Shown: one piece after another, positions 1 to 5,763 of the stretch | Layout of the letters: the number at the start of each line of letters is the position of its first letter | How positions within the stretch are numbered: position 1 is the first letter of the stretch | Assembly (NCBI GenBank): GCA_003560545.1 | Contig: PWLK01000050.1 | Location: 1 to 13,610 of the forward strand | Direction: 5' to 3' | Source: Candidatus Woesearchaeota archaeon | GTDB taxonomy: Archaea; Nanobdellota; Nanobdellia; Woesearchaeales; 21-14-0-10-32-9 | Length of the DNA: 13,610 bases | The notes under the pieces: model-generated | Database searches by the model: none | The model's input: only the letters and a program-made list of their open reading frames with translations | Told to the model about the DNA's origin: nothing | Translations under genes and position numbers: made by a program

Positions 1-1
1 A

Positions 2-940
2 ACAAAAGCAGTAGAAAAATATCAGGAAATGTTCCAATACCTAAAAGAAAACAAAATCGACTTATTCCTGGTTCTGCACCACTTCGCAAATCCTTTGTGG
101 TTCACAGAAAAAAAAGGATGGAAAAACAAAGAAAGCATAGACGTATTCAAAGACTTTTCTGTAAAAGCAACAGAAGCATTCAAAGACTACACCAACACAA
201 TAATCACAATGAACGAACCAATGACAGACATCTCACTAAGATACATGACAGGATTTGCGCCGCCGAAAAAGAAAAACGCTTTTTTTACAGGACTAGTAAA
301 AGCACATGGAAACATGGATGAAGCACACAAACAAACGTATAGAGCAATAAAAAACGAATACCCGAACAAGCAAGTAAGCTTTACAGAAATCCAGAGACCT
401 ATAGAATACCACAACAACACATTCCAGGAAAAAGCCATAGCAAAAATGATGGAATACATAACAAATGAAAGAAGCTGGAAGAACATGATGGAATACGAAA
501 AACACCCATTCGCAGACTTCATCGGAATGCAATACTACGGGCCATACTCCTTCAACCCAAAAAACCCTGAAGACCCTCTTAAGTACAGGGAAGACATGAA
601 GCACGACGACTTATGGGAACTCGACCCGCACAGAATACCTTTGATAGCTAAGAAACTCAAACAAAGATATAACTTACCTGTTTACATAATGGAACACGGC
701 GTATGCACCGATGAAGACTCCTTAAGGCAAAAACAAATAGTAGAAACCCTCAACACCATAAAGCTTGCCAACAAAGAAGAAGACATAATAAAAGGCTACT
801 TTCACTGGTCATTGCTGGACAACTTCGAACTAGATAAAGGAACAACTTACAGGTTCGGACTGGTAAACGTAGACTTCAACACAATGCAAAGAACCCCGAA
901 GACAAGCTACCACACATACAAAGAAATGATAAAAAAATAG
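2..940 (+). CDS. Glycoside hydrolase family 1 (beta-glycosidase), 5'-truncated by window edge
   Basis: This is a retaining beta-glycosidase of family GH1, a (beta/alpha)8 barrel that removes terminal beta-linked sugars. The frame is open to the window edge, and the codons before the ATG at 29 already read as GH1 (AVEKYQEM), so the true start and roughly the first quarter or third of the protein lie upstream. Counting from that ATG, LHHFANPLWF is at 16-25. TMNEP at 60-64 carries the acid/base Glu63, and YIMEHG at 219-224 carries the nucleophile Glu222. GYFHWSLLDNFE at 256-267 is the usual C-terminal signature, and YRFGLV follows. Two family positions deviate: the Asn after the nucleophile (TENG) is His, and the Trp of NFEW that contacts the glycone is Leu268. 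The family call is secure; the substrate (glucoside, galactoside or mannoside) is not. Codons strongly favour C-ending AAC/TAC/TTC. Confidence 0.94.
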   Translation, partial: TKAVEKYQEMFQYLKENKIDLFLVLHHFANPLWFTEKKGWKNKESIDVFKDFSVKATEAFKDYTNTIITMNEPMTDISLRYMTGFAPPKKKNAFFTGLVKAHGNMDEAHKQTYRAIKNEYPNKQVSFTEIQRPIEYHNNTFQEKAIAKMMEYITNERSWKNMMEYEKHPFADFIGMQYYGPYSFNPKNPEDPLKYREDMKHDDLWELDPHRIPLIAKKLKQRYNLPVYIMEHGVCTDEDSLRQKQIVETLNTIKLANKEEDIIKGYFHWSLLDNFELDKGTTYRFGLVNVDFNTMQRTPKTSYHTYKEMIKK

Positions 941-944
941 AAAG

Positions 945-953
945 TTATAAATA
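945..953 (+). promoter_or_regulatory. TATA box for the 977 gene (predicted leaderless)
   Basis: TTATAAATA is preceded by the purine-rich GAAAG, which resembles a BRE. The usual archaeal spacing puts the transcription start near 975, two bases before the ATG at 977, so the mRNA is predicted to be leaderless. A run of seven T (955-961) between box and start could also end transcription of the upstream glycosidase gene. Confidence 0.65.
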
Positions 954-976
954 CTTTTTTTCTAAGTTTCTCTAAA

Positions 977-1276
977 ATGAAAGAATTTTCAAGGAAAGAA
1001 ACTCACTTTGCCATGGACACTTTGAGAAATCAAATAAGAAAAGCAGGATATAAAAACCTCCATTTTGCTGTTAAAAGTAATAAGGAATCTTGCATTATGG
1101 TTATAGAAGCTCCTTTGTTCAAAAGACTTTTTTCTTCGAAGATGGGAACTATGATAAAAGCAAGTAAGAAAGGAATAGAAATTTACACAGATAAAAGAGA
1201 GCCACTTGAATTCTTAGAGGTAGTAGTAGAAAAAGCAAGAGAAGTTTTTAGAGAAGAACCTAAAGTATATAGATAA
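977..1276 (+). CDS. Small conserved-looking protein of unknown function (99 aa)
   Basis: I do not recognise this protein. It is 99 aa, basic, soluble and has no signal peptide or membrane segment. It appears to alternate alpha and beta: an N-terminal helix (about 5-24), strands around 27-33 and 38-45, a basic turn (FKRLFSSKMG, 48-57), strands 58-71 and a C-terminal amphipathic helix (75-92). That pattern would suit a small alpha/beta domain; this is inference from residue patterns. The ATG at 977 is supported by a TATA box about 25-30 nt upstream. The stop codon TAA (1274-1276) directly abuts the stop of the convergent glycosyltransferase gene. No catalytic motif or metal-ligand cluster is visible (only one Cys). 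Confidence 0.75.
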   Translation: MKEFSRKETHFAMDTLRNQIRKAGYKNLHFAVKSNKESCIMVIEAPLFKRLFSSKMGTMIKASKKGIEIYTDKREPLEFLEVVVEKAREVFREEPKVYR

Positions 1277-2563
1277 TCAATGATTAAACAATATTCGTTC
1301 TATGTTATACGTTCCCATCCTTGGAGCGTTCAAATACCCCAGCCATGCTTTCCTGGCAAGAAATCCTTCTTCTAATAAGTCATCAAGCCACTCCGAGAAA
1401 CGCAGGTTCTCCTCCTGCTCGATGCCTGCACCTATGTTTAACAACCACCTTTTATTCCTGTACTCATGAGCACCTATGGGTGGCGTCATAATTATTGGTA
1501 TTCCAAGGGCGGAGTAGAAGCTTAGCTCGCTTGGCTTAGTCCAAAGTATGTCTGTTTCATTGATTACTTCGTTGAACTTTTTAAAATAGTCTTTTTTTGA
1601 CAACTCACATATAAGGAAAAGGCTTTCTCCCAGAACATTTGAAAGGCCTTCATCTTTTATTCTTTCAAGAAAGAATTGCTTTAAGTCCATCCTGGTCCCT
1701 GCCACGAGGAATAAGCGAACTTCTTTTTTCAGGAGCTTTCGCTTAAAGCTTCTTAGAATGTCTACTCCTAGCTTTTTCTGCGCTCCGGCTCCGCCGACAG
1801 AAAATGTTATTGTTACACACCCTGGTTTTTTTCGTGGCTGGTAATACTTTCCGAGTTCTCTCTTAATTGATTCTTCGTGGTGCTTCGTGAATTTTTTGTT
1901 AGGGTCAAGGTTTTTTATTCTTCTTGCAAGGGCTTTCCTTGTTACAGGGGATTTCTTGCCGCCAATGTTTTCTTTTGGCAAAGGAAACCCTGTTATGATT
2001 ATCTTATCCCTTCCGACTCCGTATGAAAGAAGCCTTTTGTACGCTGAACTGCAAGGGGCAAGGTAAGTTATGTTGGAATTCTCAGGGTTCTTTGGAACCC
2101 ACACCCTGTTTATGTCTGTGTCTGTAACAACACAATAAATGTTTTTGAAGCCGTAATAATCCGCGGCTATAGCAGGAATATAAAACGTGGTTATTAAGGG
2201 CAGGTTTTTTTCTTTCAAATGGTTTATGAGGCTCCTGCAAAAGCCTTTTCTTATCCTTCTATGAAGGTATTTCACAGATAGGGAAGGTTTGGATTCGTCT
2301 TTCAACGGATACATAGGGGTTATGTCTTGGAAGTAATAGTATATTTTGAATATCAACGGCCCTATTAAAGGTATATCATTAATAGTGGATATGAAGTCAT
2401 AATACGCCCTTGTCTTCTGCCATACCTTTTTTTCTTTTTCAGATAAGGATTTGTCGCTGTTCGCGTTGACTATCCTGTCATAAGCAATGTCTTTCAAAGG
2501 GTATGCTGCTCTTTGGTGGCCGTACCCCATATCTGCGCTTACAACCCATGCTTTCTTATCCAT
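1277..2563 (-). CDS. GT-B fold glycosyltransferase, MGDG-synthase/MurG-like
   Basis: This 428-aa protein is probably a nucleotide-sugar-dependent glycosyltransferase of GT-B fold. The N-terminal domain opens with a strand and a glycine/histidine loop, SADMGYGHQRAA (9-20), resembling the GGGH loop of MGDG synthase and MurG-type (GT28) enzymes. CVVTDTDINRVWVP (144-157) resembles their acceptor-domain VTD-W-P stretch. The C-terminal donor domain has a glycine-rich loop FSVGGAGAQKK (254-264) and the sugar-nucleotide signature TKPSELSFYSALGIPIIMTP (342-361), then GAHEYRN and GAGIEQEE. There is no signal peptide or TM segment; basic patches could bind anionic membrane. Its ATG overlaps the end of the upstream glycosyltransferase gene by 8 nt, so the two are cotranscribed and probably translationally coupled; no clear Shine-Dalgarno is seen. 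Donor and acceptor cannot be read from the sequence. Confidence 0.85.
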   Translation of the reverse strand: MDKKAWVVSADMGYGHQRAAYPLKDIAYDRIVNANSDKSLSEKEKKVWQKTRAYYDFISTINDIPLIGPLIFKIYYYFQDITPMYPLKDESKPSLSVKYLHRRIRKGFCRSLINHLKEKNLPLITTFYIPAIAADYYGFKNIYCVVTDTDINRVWVPKNPENSNITYLAPCSSAYKRLLSYGVGRDKIIITGFPLPKENIGGKKSPVTRKALARRIKNLDPNKKFTKHHEESIKRELGKYYQPRKKPGCVTITFSVGGAGAQKKLGVDILRSFKRKLLKKEVRLFLVAGTRMDLKQFFLERIKDEGLSNVLGESLFLICELSKKDYFKKFNEVINETDILWTKPSELSFYSALGIPIIMTPPIGAHEYRNKRWLLNIGAGIEQEENLRFSEWLDDLLEEGFLARKAWLGYLNAPRMGTYNIERILFNH

Positions 2564-3656
2564 TTTTCTTTCTCTTTGCTAACAACTCATATCTTGGCTT
2601 TTTCTTTCTCAGGCATTCTTTTATGAAGAATTTTAATTTTTTTTCCAGGTCCTTGTCAGTCCATTTCTTGAATTTAGATATGTTTTTCCTGTAAACAGCC
2701 AGGTTTGATTCGAATTCTTCCAGGAACTCAAAAGTTAGTTCTCCTGCGTAGTCCCCATAACCAGTGTTTCTTAGGCTGTAAGCATTGAATTCCTGTTCGA
2801 ACTGGTTTTCAACCGGGATGCTTAAGATGGGTTTTCCGAGGTATAAAGCTTCTGATATTACTGTAAAGCCACCATTTATTATCACGTAACTGCAGTCTTT
2901 CAGGTCTTCCAAGAATTTTTTCTCGCAGAATTCCATGAATTTAATATTTTCCCTATCCTTCTTGTTTTTCATTCCGTAAACCCTGTAATTATTTCTTGTC
3001 TTTGCAAGTGTTCTGAGCATTTTTGTATTGGTTGGAGATGTCTGGTATACAAGCACGAATCCTTTGTTTCGCGGCTTTAGTTTTCGTATCTTGTCACGTA
3101 TAATAGGTTTTACAATCTTTGTCTTCCGCGGGTTTCTCGGAGTGACATTTGCAAATGCGGGCAAGAGATAATAATCAGACCTAGGGTGCAATAGTTTTAT
3201 GAAGCTTTTCACATAGGGGAGCCTGAGTTTTAGGTTTCTGGGAAGCTTAATTTTACACTCGGAAATAGTATGAACGTTGTCTATGCTTATACAAGGTATT
3301 TTGAGGAATAATGAAAAGTAATGCGCTGCTGGCTCAAAGTCGCTTATAATAATGTCTGGCCTGAACTCCTGGAGGAGTTCGGATATCTTAGTAAAATTCT
3401 TCCTGGACTTGTAAGGGAAGGCTAACAAGAATTCTTTTATTGTCTTCGCTATCATTGCTTTGTTATCTTCGTATATCAAGGCATCCCCTTCTATTTTGAT
3501 TACGCTTTCCCCGTAAATATTCTTTAGGAATGGGTAAGCCTTACCAGAAGCAGTTATCATGAGCTCATGGTCTTTTTTTAGCTTCTCTATAACAGTGTAG
3601 CTTCTTATCGCGTGGCCCAAGCCATCTCCGAGTACACTGTACCAAATCCTTGCCAT
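2556..3656 (-). CDS. Glycosyltransferase of the MJ1255/VC2487 (GT28-like) family
   Basis: This 366-aa protein matches what I know of the MJ1255/VC2487 family of GT-B glycosyltransferases, which is common in archaea. The N-terminal loop SVLGDGLGHAIRS (7-19) is the family hallmark. DIIISDFEPAA (101-111) is the acceptor-domain strand and loop, and NGGFTVISEALYLGKP (261-276) with ENQFEQ (283-288) forms the C-terminal sugar-nucleotide site. There is no signal peptide or TM segment; the protein is very basic (many Lys/Arg), which suits a peripheral membrane enzyme. It is the first gene of a two-gene operon with the downstream glycosyltransferase. The start is supported by a TATA-like element about 25 nt upstream, giving a leaderless message. 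The role may be glycolipid or surface-glycan synthesis; this is inference. Confidence 0.88.
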   Translation of the reverse strand: MARIWYSVLGDGLGHAIRSYTVIEKLKKDHELMITASGKAYPFLKNIYGESVIKIEGDALIYEDNKAMIAKTIKEFLLAFPYKSRKNFTKISELLQEFRPDIIISDFEPAAHYFSLFLKIPCISIDNVHTISECKIKLPRNLKLRLPYVKSFIKLLHPRSDYYLLPAFANVTPRNPRKTKIVKPIIRDKIRKLKPRNKGFVLVYQTSPTNTKMLRTLAKTRNNYRVYGMKNKKDRENIKFMEFCEKKFLEDLKDCSYVIINGGFTVISEALYLGKPILSIPVENQFEQEFNAYSLRNTGYGDYAGELTFEFLEEFESNLAVYRKNISKFKKWTDKDLEKKLKFFIKECLRKKKPRYELLAKRKKNG

Positions 3657-3675
3657 GATAGCATATATGTAACTT

Positions 3676-3684
3676 TGTTTTTAA
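3676..3684 (-). promoter_or_regulatory. TATA-like element for the glycosyltransferase operon
   Basis: On the minus strand this reads CTTAAAAAC after an A-run. Normal archaeal spacing predicts transcription from about 3654, essentially at the ATG (3656), hence a leaderless mRNA. It shares the 82-bp divergent spacer with the promoter of the GTPase gene. Confidence 0.5.
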
Positions 3685-3708
3685 GTTTTCCCTAAAAGCT
3701 CCGCAAAC

Positions 3709-3716
3709 TTTTAAAA
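3709..3716 (+). promoter_or_regulatory. TATA-like element for the GTPase gene
   Basis: TTTTAAAA, preceded by GCAAAC, lies about 26 nt (box centre) before the ATG at 3739. The predicted start is at about 3738, so the transcript should be leaderless. No Shine-Dalgarno is present. Confidence 0.55.
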
Positions 3717-3738
3717 CATAAAAATTTTCCTAGGCACT

Positions 3739-4932
3739 ATGATTATTGGGGTTGTTGGGAAGGCGAATGTGGGGAAGAGCACGTTCTTTAAGGCGAGCAC
3801 TCTTGCAGATGTGGAGATTGCTAATTATCCGTTCGCTACGATTAAGCCCAATACAGGTGTTGGTTTTGTAAAAGTAGATTGTGCGGATAATTTTTTCAAT
3901 AAGCAGTGTAATCCCAGGGTTGGTTATTGCGTGGAGGGGAAGCGTTTCGTCGCCGTTGAAATGATAGACGTAGCAGGCTTGGTTCCCGGGGCGCATGAGG
4001 GCAAGGGTATGGGCTTGGAGTTCTTGAATGACTTGAACCAGGCAGACGTATTGATTCATGTTATAGATGTTTCCGGGAGTACTAATGATAAGGGGGAGCC
4101 TGTAAAGCCTGGCTCTCATAATCCTGCTGATGATGTTAAGTTCTTGGAGGAAGAGCTGGATTATTGGTATTTATCTATTTTGAAGAAGACCTGGGAGAAA
4201 TTCTCTAGGGCTGTGAGCCAGACCAATCAGGATGTGGAGAAGGCGTTGCATAAGCAGTTCTCAGGTCTTGGAAGCTCGGAGGATATGATTGCAGGGATAC
4301 TTGCAAAGCTCGGATTAAAAGGAAAAAAGCTGATGGCTTGGAACGAAGAAGAACTATTCTCATTTGCAAGGGAGCTGAGAAGGGAGACTAAGCCAATGCT
4401 TGTTGCTGCTAATAAGATTGACGTTCCAGGTGCTTATGAGAATTATGAAAAGCTAAAAAAGGAATTCCCTGATGTTTTATTTGTGCCTTGCAGCGCGGAA
4501 TCAGAGCTGGCTTTGAAAGAGGCGGCTAAGCATAAGATGATTAAGTATTTGCCCGGGGAGAAAGATTTTGAAGTCTCTGGTAATCTTAATGAGAAGCAGT
4601 CAAAAGCCTTGGAGTTCATTAAGAATAATGTTTTGGAAAAACACAAAGGTACTGGCGTACAAGAAGTTTTAGATAAAGCATTGTTTGATTTGTTAAAATA
4701 CATTTATGTCTTCCCTGTTAGCACTGGAAAAGGAGAGGATCAGCAAGGGAATGTTTTGCCAGATTGTTTTTTAGTTCCCAAAGATATAACCGCTCTTGGT
4801 TTTGCGTACCGCGTCCACACGGATTTCGGAGACAAGTTCATCAAAGCCATAGATGTTAAGACGAAGATGACTGTTGGCAAGGACCACAAGTTGAAATCAG
4901 GAGATGTTATTGAGATAGTTAGTGATAAGTGA
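3739..4932 (+). CDS. Obg-like GTPase with C-terminal TGS domain (Ygr210/YchF-related)
   Basis: This is a cytosolic translation-associated GTPase of the Obg/YchF superfamily, 397 aa, the normal length for archaeal members. All G motifs are present: P-loop GKANVGKST (7-15), switch I Thr34 in FATIK, DVAG (77-80) followed by the Gly-rich stretch LVPGAHEGKGMG typical of Obg-like proteins, NKID (225-228) and CSAE (251-254). A helical insertion occupies about 130-215. The C-terminus (about 318-395) is a TGS domain that includes DITALGFAYRVHTDFG. An intact NKxD motif fits the archaeal/fungal Ygr210 branch rather than bacterial YchF, where this motif is altered and ATP is preferred; the branch assignment is from memory of the families. 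It is monocistronic, with a TATA box upstream and a stem-loop terminator downstream. Confidence 0.95.
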   Translation: MIIGVVGKANVGKSTFFKASTLADVEIANYPFATIKPNTGVGFVKVDCADNFFNKQCNPRVGYCVEGKRFVAVEMIDVAGLVPGAHEGKGMGLEFLNDLNQADVLIHVIDVSGSTNDKGEPVKPGSHNPADDVKFLEEELDYWYLSILKKTWEKFSRAVSQTNQDVEKALHKQFSGLGSSEDMIAGILAKLGLKGKKLMAWNEEELFSFARELRRETKPMLVAANKIDVPGAYENYEKLKKEFPDVLFVPCSAESELALKEAAKHKMIKYLPGEKDFEVSGNLNEKQSKALEFIKNNVLEKHKGTGVQEVLDKALFDLLKYIYVFPVSTGKGEDQQGNVLPDCFLVPKDITALGFAYRVHTDFGDKFIKAIDVKTKMTVGKDHKLKSGDVIEIVSDK

Positions 4933-4947
4933 GAAATTTTTTACCAC

Positions 4948-4980
4948 AATTATCTTCCATATAGATAATTATTATTTTTT
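4948..4980 (+). terminator. Stem-loop plus T tract after the GTPase gene
   Basis: AATTATC (4948-4954) and GATAATT (4964-4970) form a perfect 7-bp stem with a 9-nt loop, followed by ATTAT and a T run ending at 4980. It lies 16 nt after the GTPase stop and before the tRNA promoter. The T tract alone would suffice for archaeal RNA polymerase; the stem is AT-only and weak. Confidence 0.6.
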
Positions 4981-4987
4981 CGTGACA

Positions 4988-4996
4988 TTTATAAAC
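4988..4996 (+). promoter_or_regulatory. TATA box of the tRNA-Trp gene
   Basis: TTTATAAAC is a near-consensus archaeal TATA box. Predicted initiation at about 5018 is four bases before the first tRNA base (5022), so the tRNA has its own promoter. Confidence 0.7.
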
Positions 4997-5021
4997 AATC
5001 CTGGAAAACCAAGAACTACAC

Positions 5022-5172
5022 GGGGGCGTAGTTTAACCAGGCTAGAATTGCCGGCTCCAGAGCTCAATATTTGGAGCGATGAGTCCTGAAAAAGGGCGAT
5101 GATTAAAGATTCGGTATGGCTACAACAAGCGAGAGATACCGGCCGATCTGGGTTCAAATCCCAGCGTCCCCA
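5022..5172 (+). tRNA. tRNA-Trp (CCA anticodon) with a 77-nt intron
   Basis: Exon 1 is 5022-5060, the intron 5061-5137 and exon 2 5138-5172, giving a 74-nt mature tRNA. The acceptor stem 5022-5028 pairs with 5165-5171 (one G-U); the discriminator is A5172 and CCA is not encoded. The D arm is 5031-5048 with GG at 5040-5041. The anticodon stem GCCGG (5050-5054) pairs perfectly with CCGGC (5139-5143), and the loop CTCCAGA has anticodon CCA at 5057-5059. The T stem CTGGG/CCCAG encloses TTCAAAT. Cutting after G37 is the standard archaeal tRNA-Trp intron position. A relaxed bulge-helix-bulge can be drawn: CTC 5055-5057 with GAG 5133-5135, and GCT 5062-5064 with AGC 5128-5130. The exact splice points follow from this model and were not otherwise tested. 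Confidence 0.95.
5061..5137 (+). ncRNA. tRNA-Trp intron with box C/D-like motifs
   Basis: In Euryarchaeota the tRNA-Trp intron is known to double as a C/D-box guide RNA that directs 2'-O-methylation of the same tRNA. This intron contains GCGATGA twice (5076-5082 and 5096-5102), each one base from the box C consensus RTGATGA, and CTGA (box D) at 5086-5089. The order CTGA, 6-nt spacer, GCGATGA fits a D'-C' pair. A second clear CTGA and an unambiguous guide match were not found. TGGAGC (5072-5077) is complementary to GCTCCA (5054-5059), which covers the anticodon. The guide function is a hypothesis. Confidence 0.4.
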
Positions 5173-5278
5173 TGCGTTTTCCGCCGCATCCACGGAAGTG
5201 GGGCTTCCAGCCCCACAATTTTGGTGCAGCTTTTCTAAAAAGATGCGTTCCACATCAACAGCGTCCCCATACGGTTTC
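5162..5278 (+). repeat. Imperfect duplication of the tRNA-Trp 3' end
   Basis: CAGCGTCCCCAT at 5162-5173 (end of the T stem, 3' acceptor strand and discriminator) recurs exactly at 5259-5270. Extended to 20 nt (5162-5181 against 5259-5278), 18 positions match. The spacing is 97 nt. A tRNA 3' end repeated downstream is the usual footprint of tRNA-targeted integration, but no integrase or element lies between the copies. Confidence 0.6.
5198..5222 (+). other. GC-rich hairpin in the spacer downstream of tRNA-Trp
   Basis: GTGGGGC (5198-5204), loop TTCCA, GCCCCAC (5210-5216) is a perfect 7-bp GC-rich stem followed by AATTTT. An alternative stem, GGAAG (5194-5198) with CTTCC (5204-5208), is mutually exclusive with it. 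It could end tRNA transcription or be part of a structured RNA. It is the most GC-rich hairpin noticed in this AT-rich window. Confidence 0.55.
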
Positions 5279-5296
5279 GCTCGGGCAAAGAAAAAT

Positions 5297-5674
5297 TTAT
5301 ACTTTAGCCTTGTCAGCCAAAGCTTTTTCAGAGAAGTAAATAACAAAGCCTATTATAGTAACGCCTAACAATAAACCCGCCATGTATTCCTCCCTTGAAC
5401 TCCCCAGAATGACTTCGTTAACTTCTTCAATTCTTTCCTGCCTGGTCAACTCCAAGATTTCAGGGCACATCTCAGGGGAATGACAAACACCGCTCTCTGC
5501 ACCGTAGAACTCACAGCAAACACTTGGATTAGCACAATCAGCATCAGAGGAGCACAAAGGCCTGGTATAAGGATCCTCGCCCAAGGAAACCATGCCAGTT
5601 ATGCTAATGCTTATAAGAAACAAACTGGAAATGGCAATTACTATGAGCACAGCAACAAGCAAATTCTTATCCAT
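5297..5674 (-). CDS. Small secreted-facing membrane protein with a six-cysteine cluster
   Basis: I do not recognise a named family. The 125-aa protein has a hydrophobic N-terminal segment (about 4-28) that is either a signal anchor or a signal peptide. A short loop follows with six cysteines (C41, C47, C53, C54, C64, C70; pattern C-x5-C-x5-CC-x9-C-x5-C), then an acidic helix (71-97) and a second TM segment (98-115) with a short charged tail. The cysteine loop should be extracytoplasmic and could form three disulfides, a WAP- or defensin-like knot, or bind metal. The start is supported by a minus-strand TATA box at 5695-5702 that places transcription at the ATG; a short GAGAGG also lies just upstream. 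A minus-strand AATTTTTCTTT right after the stop probably terminates it. Function unknown. Confidence 0.75.
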   Translation of the reverse strand: MDKNLLVAVLIVIAISSLFLISISITGMVSLGEDPYTRPLCSSDADCANPSVCCEFYGAESGVCHSPEMCPEILELTRQERIEEVNEVILGSSREEYMAGLLLGVTIIGFVIYFSEKALADKAKV

Positions 5675-5694
5675 AACCTCTCTGGGAAAAGCAC

Positions 5695-5702
5695 TATTTA
5701 AA
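5695..5702 (-). promoter_or_regulatory. TATA box for the six-cysteine protein gene
   Basis: On the minus strand this reads TTTAAATA, a consensus box. The predicted start at about 5672 coincides with the ATG at 5674, so the mRNA is predicted to be leaderless. Confidence 0.6.
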
Positions 5703-5738
5703 TATTTTTTGCGATAACAAAAAAAAGTATACGAAACG

Positions 5739-5746
5739 TTTAAATA
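5739..5746 (+). promoter_or_regulatory. TATA box for the acidic coiled-coil gene
   Basis: TTTAAATA, preceded by ACGAAACG (BRE-like), lies 18 nt before the ATG at 5764. Standard spacing predicts initiation near 5769, slightly inside the reading frame. Either initiation is closer than usual or translation begins at the in-frame GTG at 5776. Confidence 0.55.
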
Positions 5747-5763
5747 TTAGAGAAAAGATTTTC

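Noticed and set aside
97..604. Alternative frames inside the glycosidase gene (97-321 plus, 187-604 minus)
   Set aside because: The GH1 frame has all catalytic motifs; the others are shadows without support.
5295..5304. TTTATACTTT on the plus strand as a promoter
   Set aside because: It overlaps the stop of the six-cysteine gene and would drive only antisense RNA; no reading frame or RNA gene follows. It is more simply the complement of coding and terminator sequence.
4972..5368. Open frames on both strands across the tRNA-Trp locus (4972-5346 minus, 5099-5368 plus)
   Set aside because: They run through the tRNA exons and intron, and their translation contains the WDLNP-type string expected from a reverse-translated T arm. 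They lack a start signal and family resemblance.
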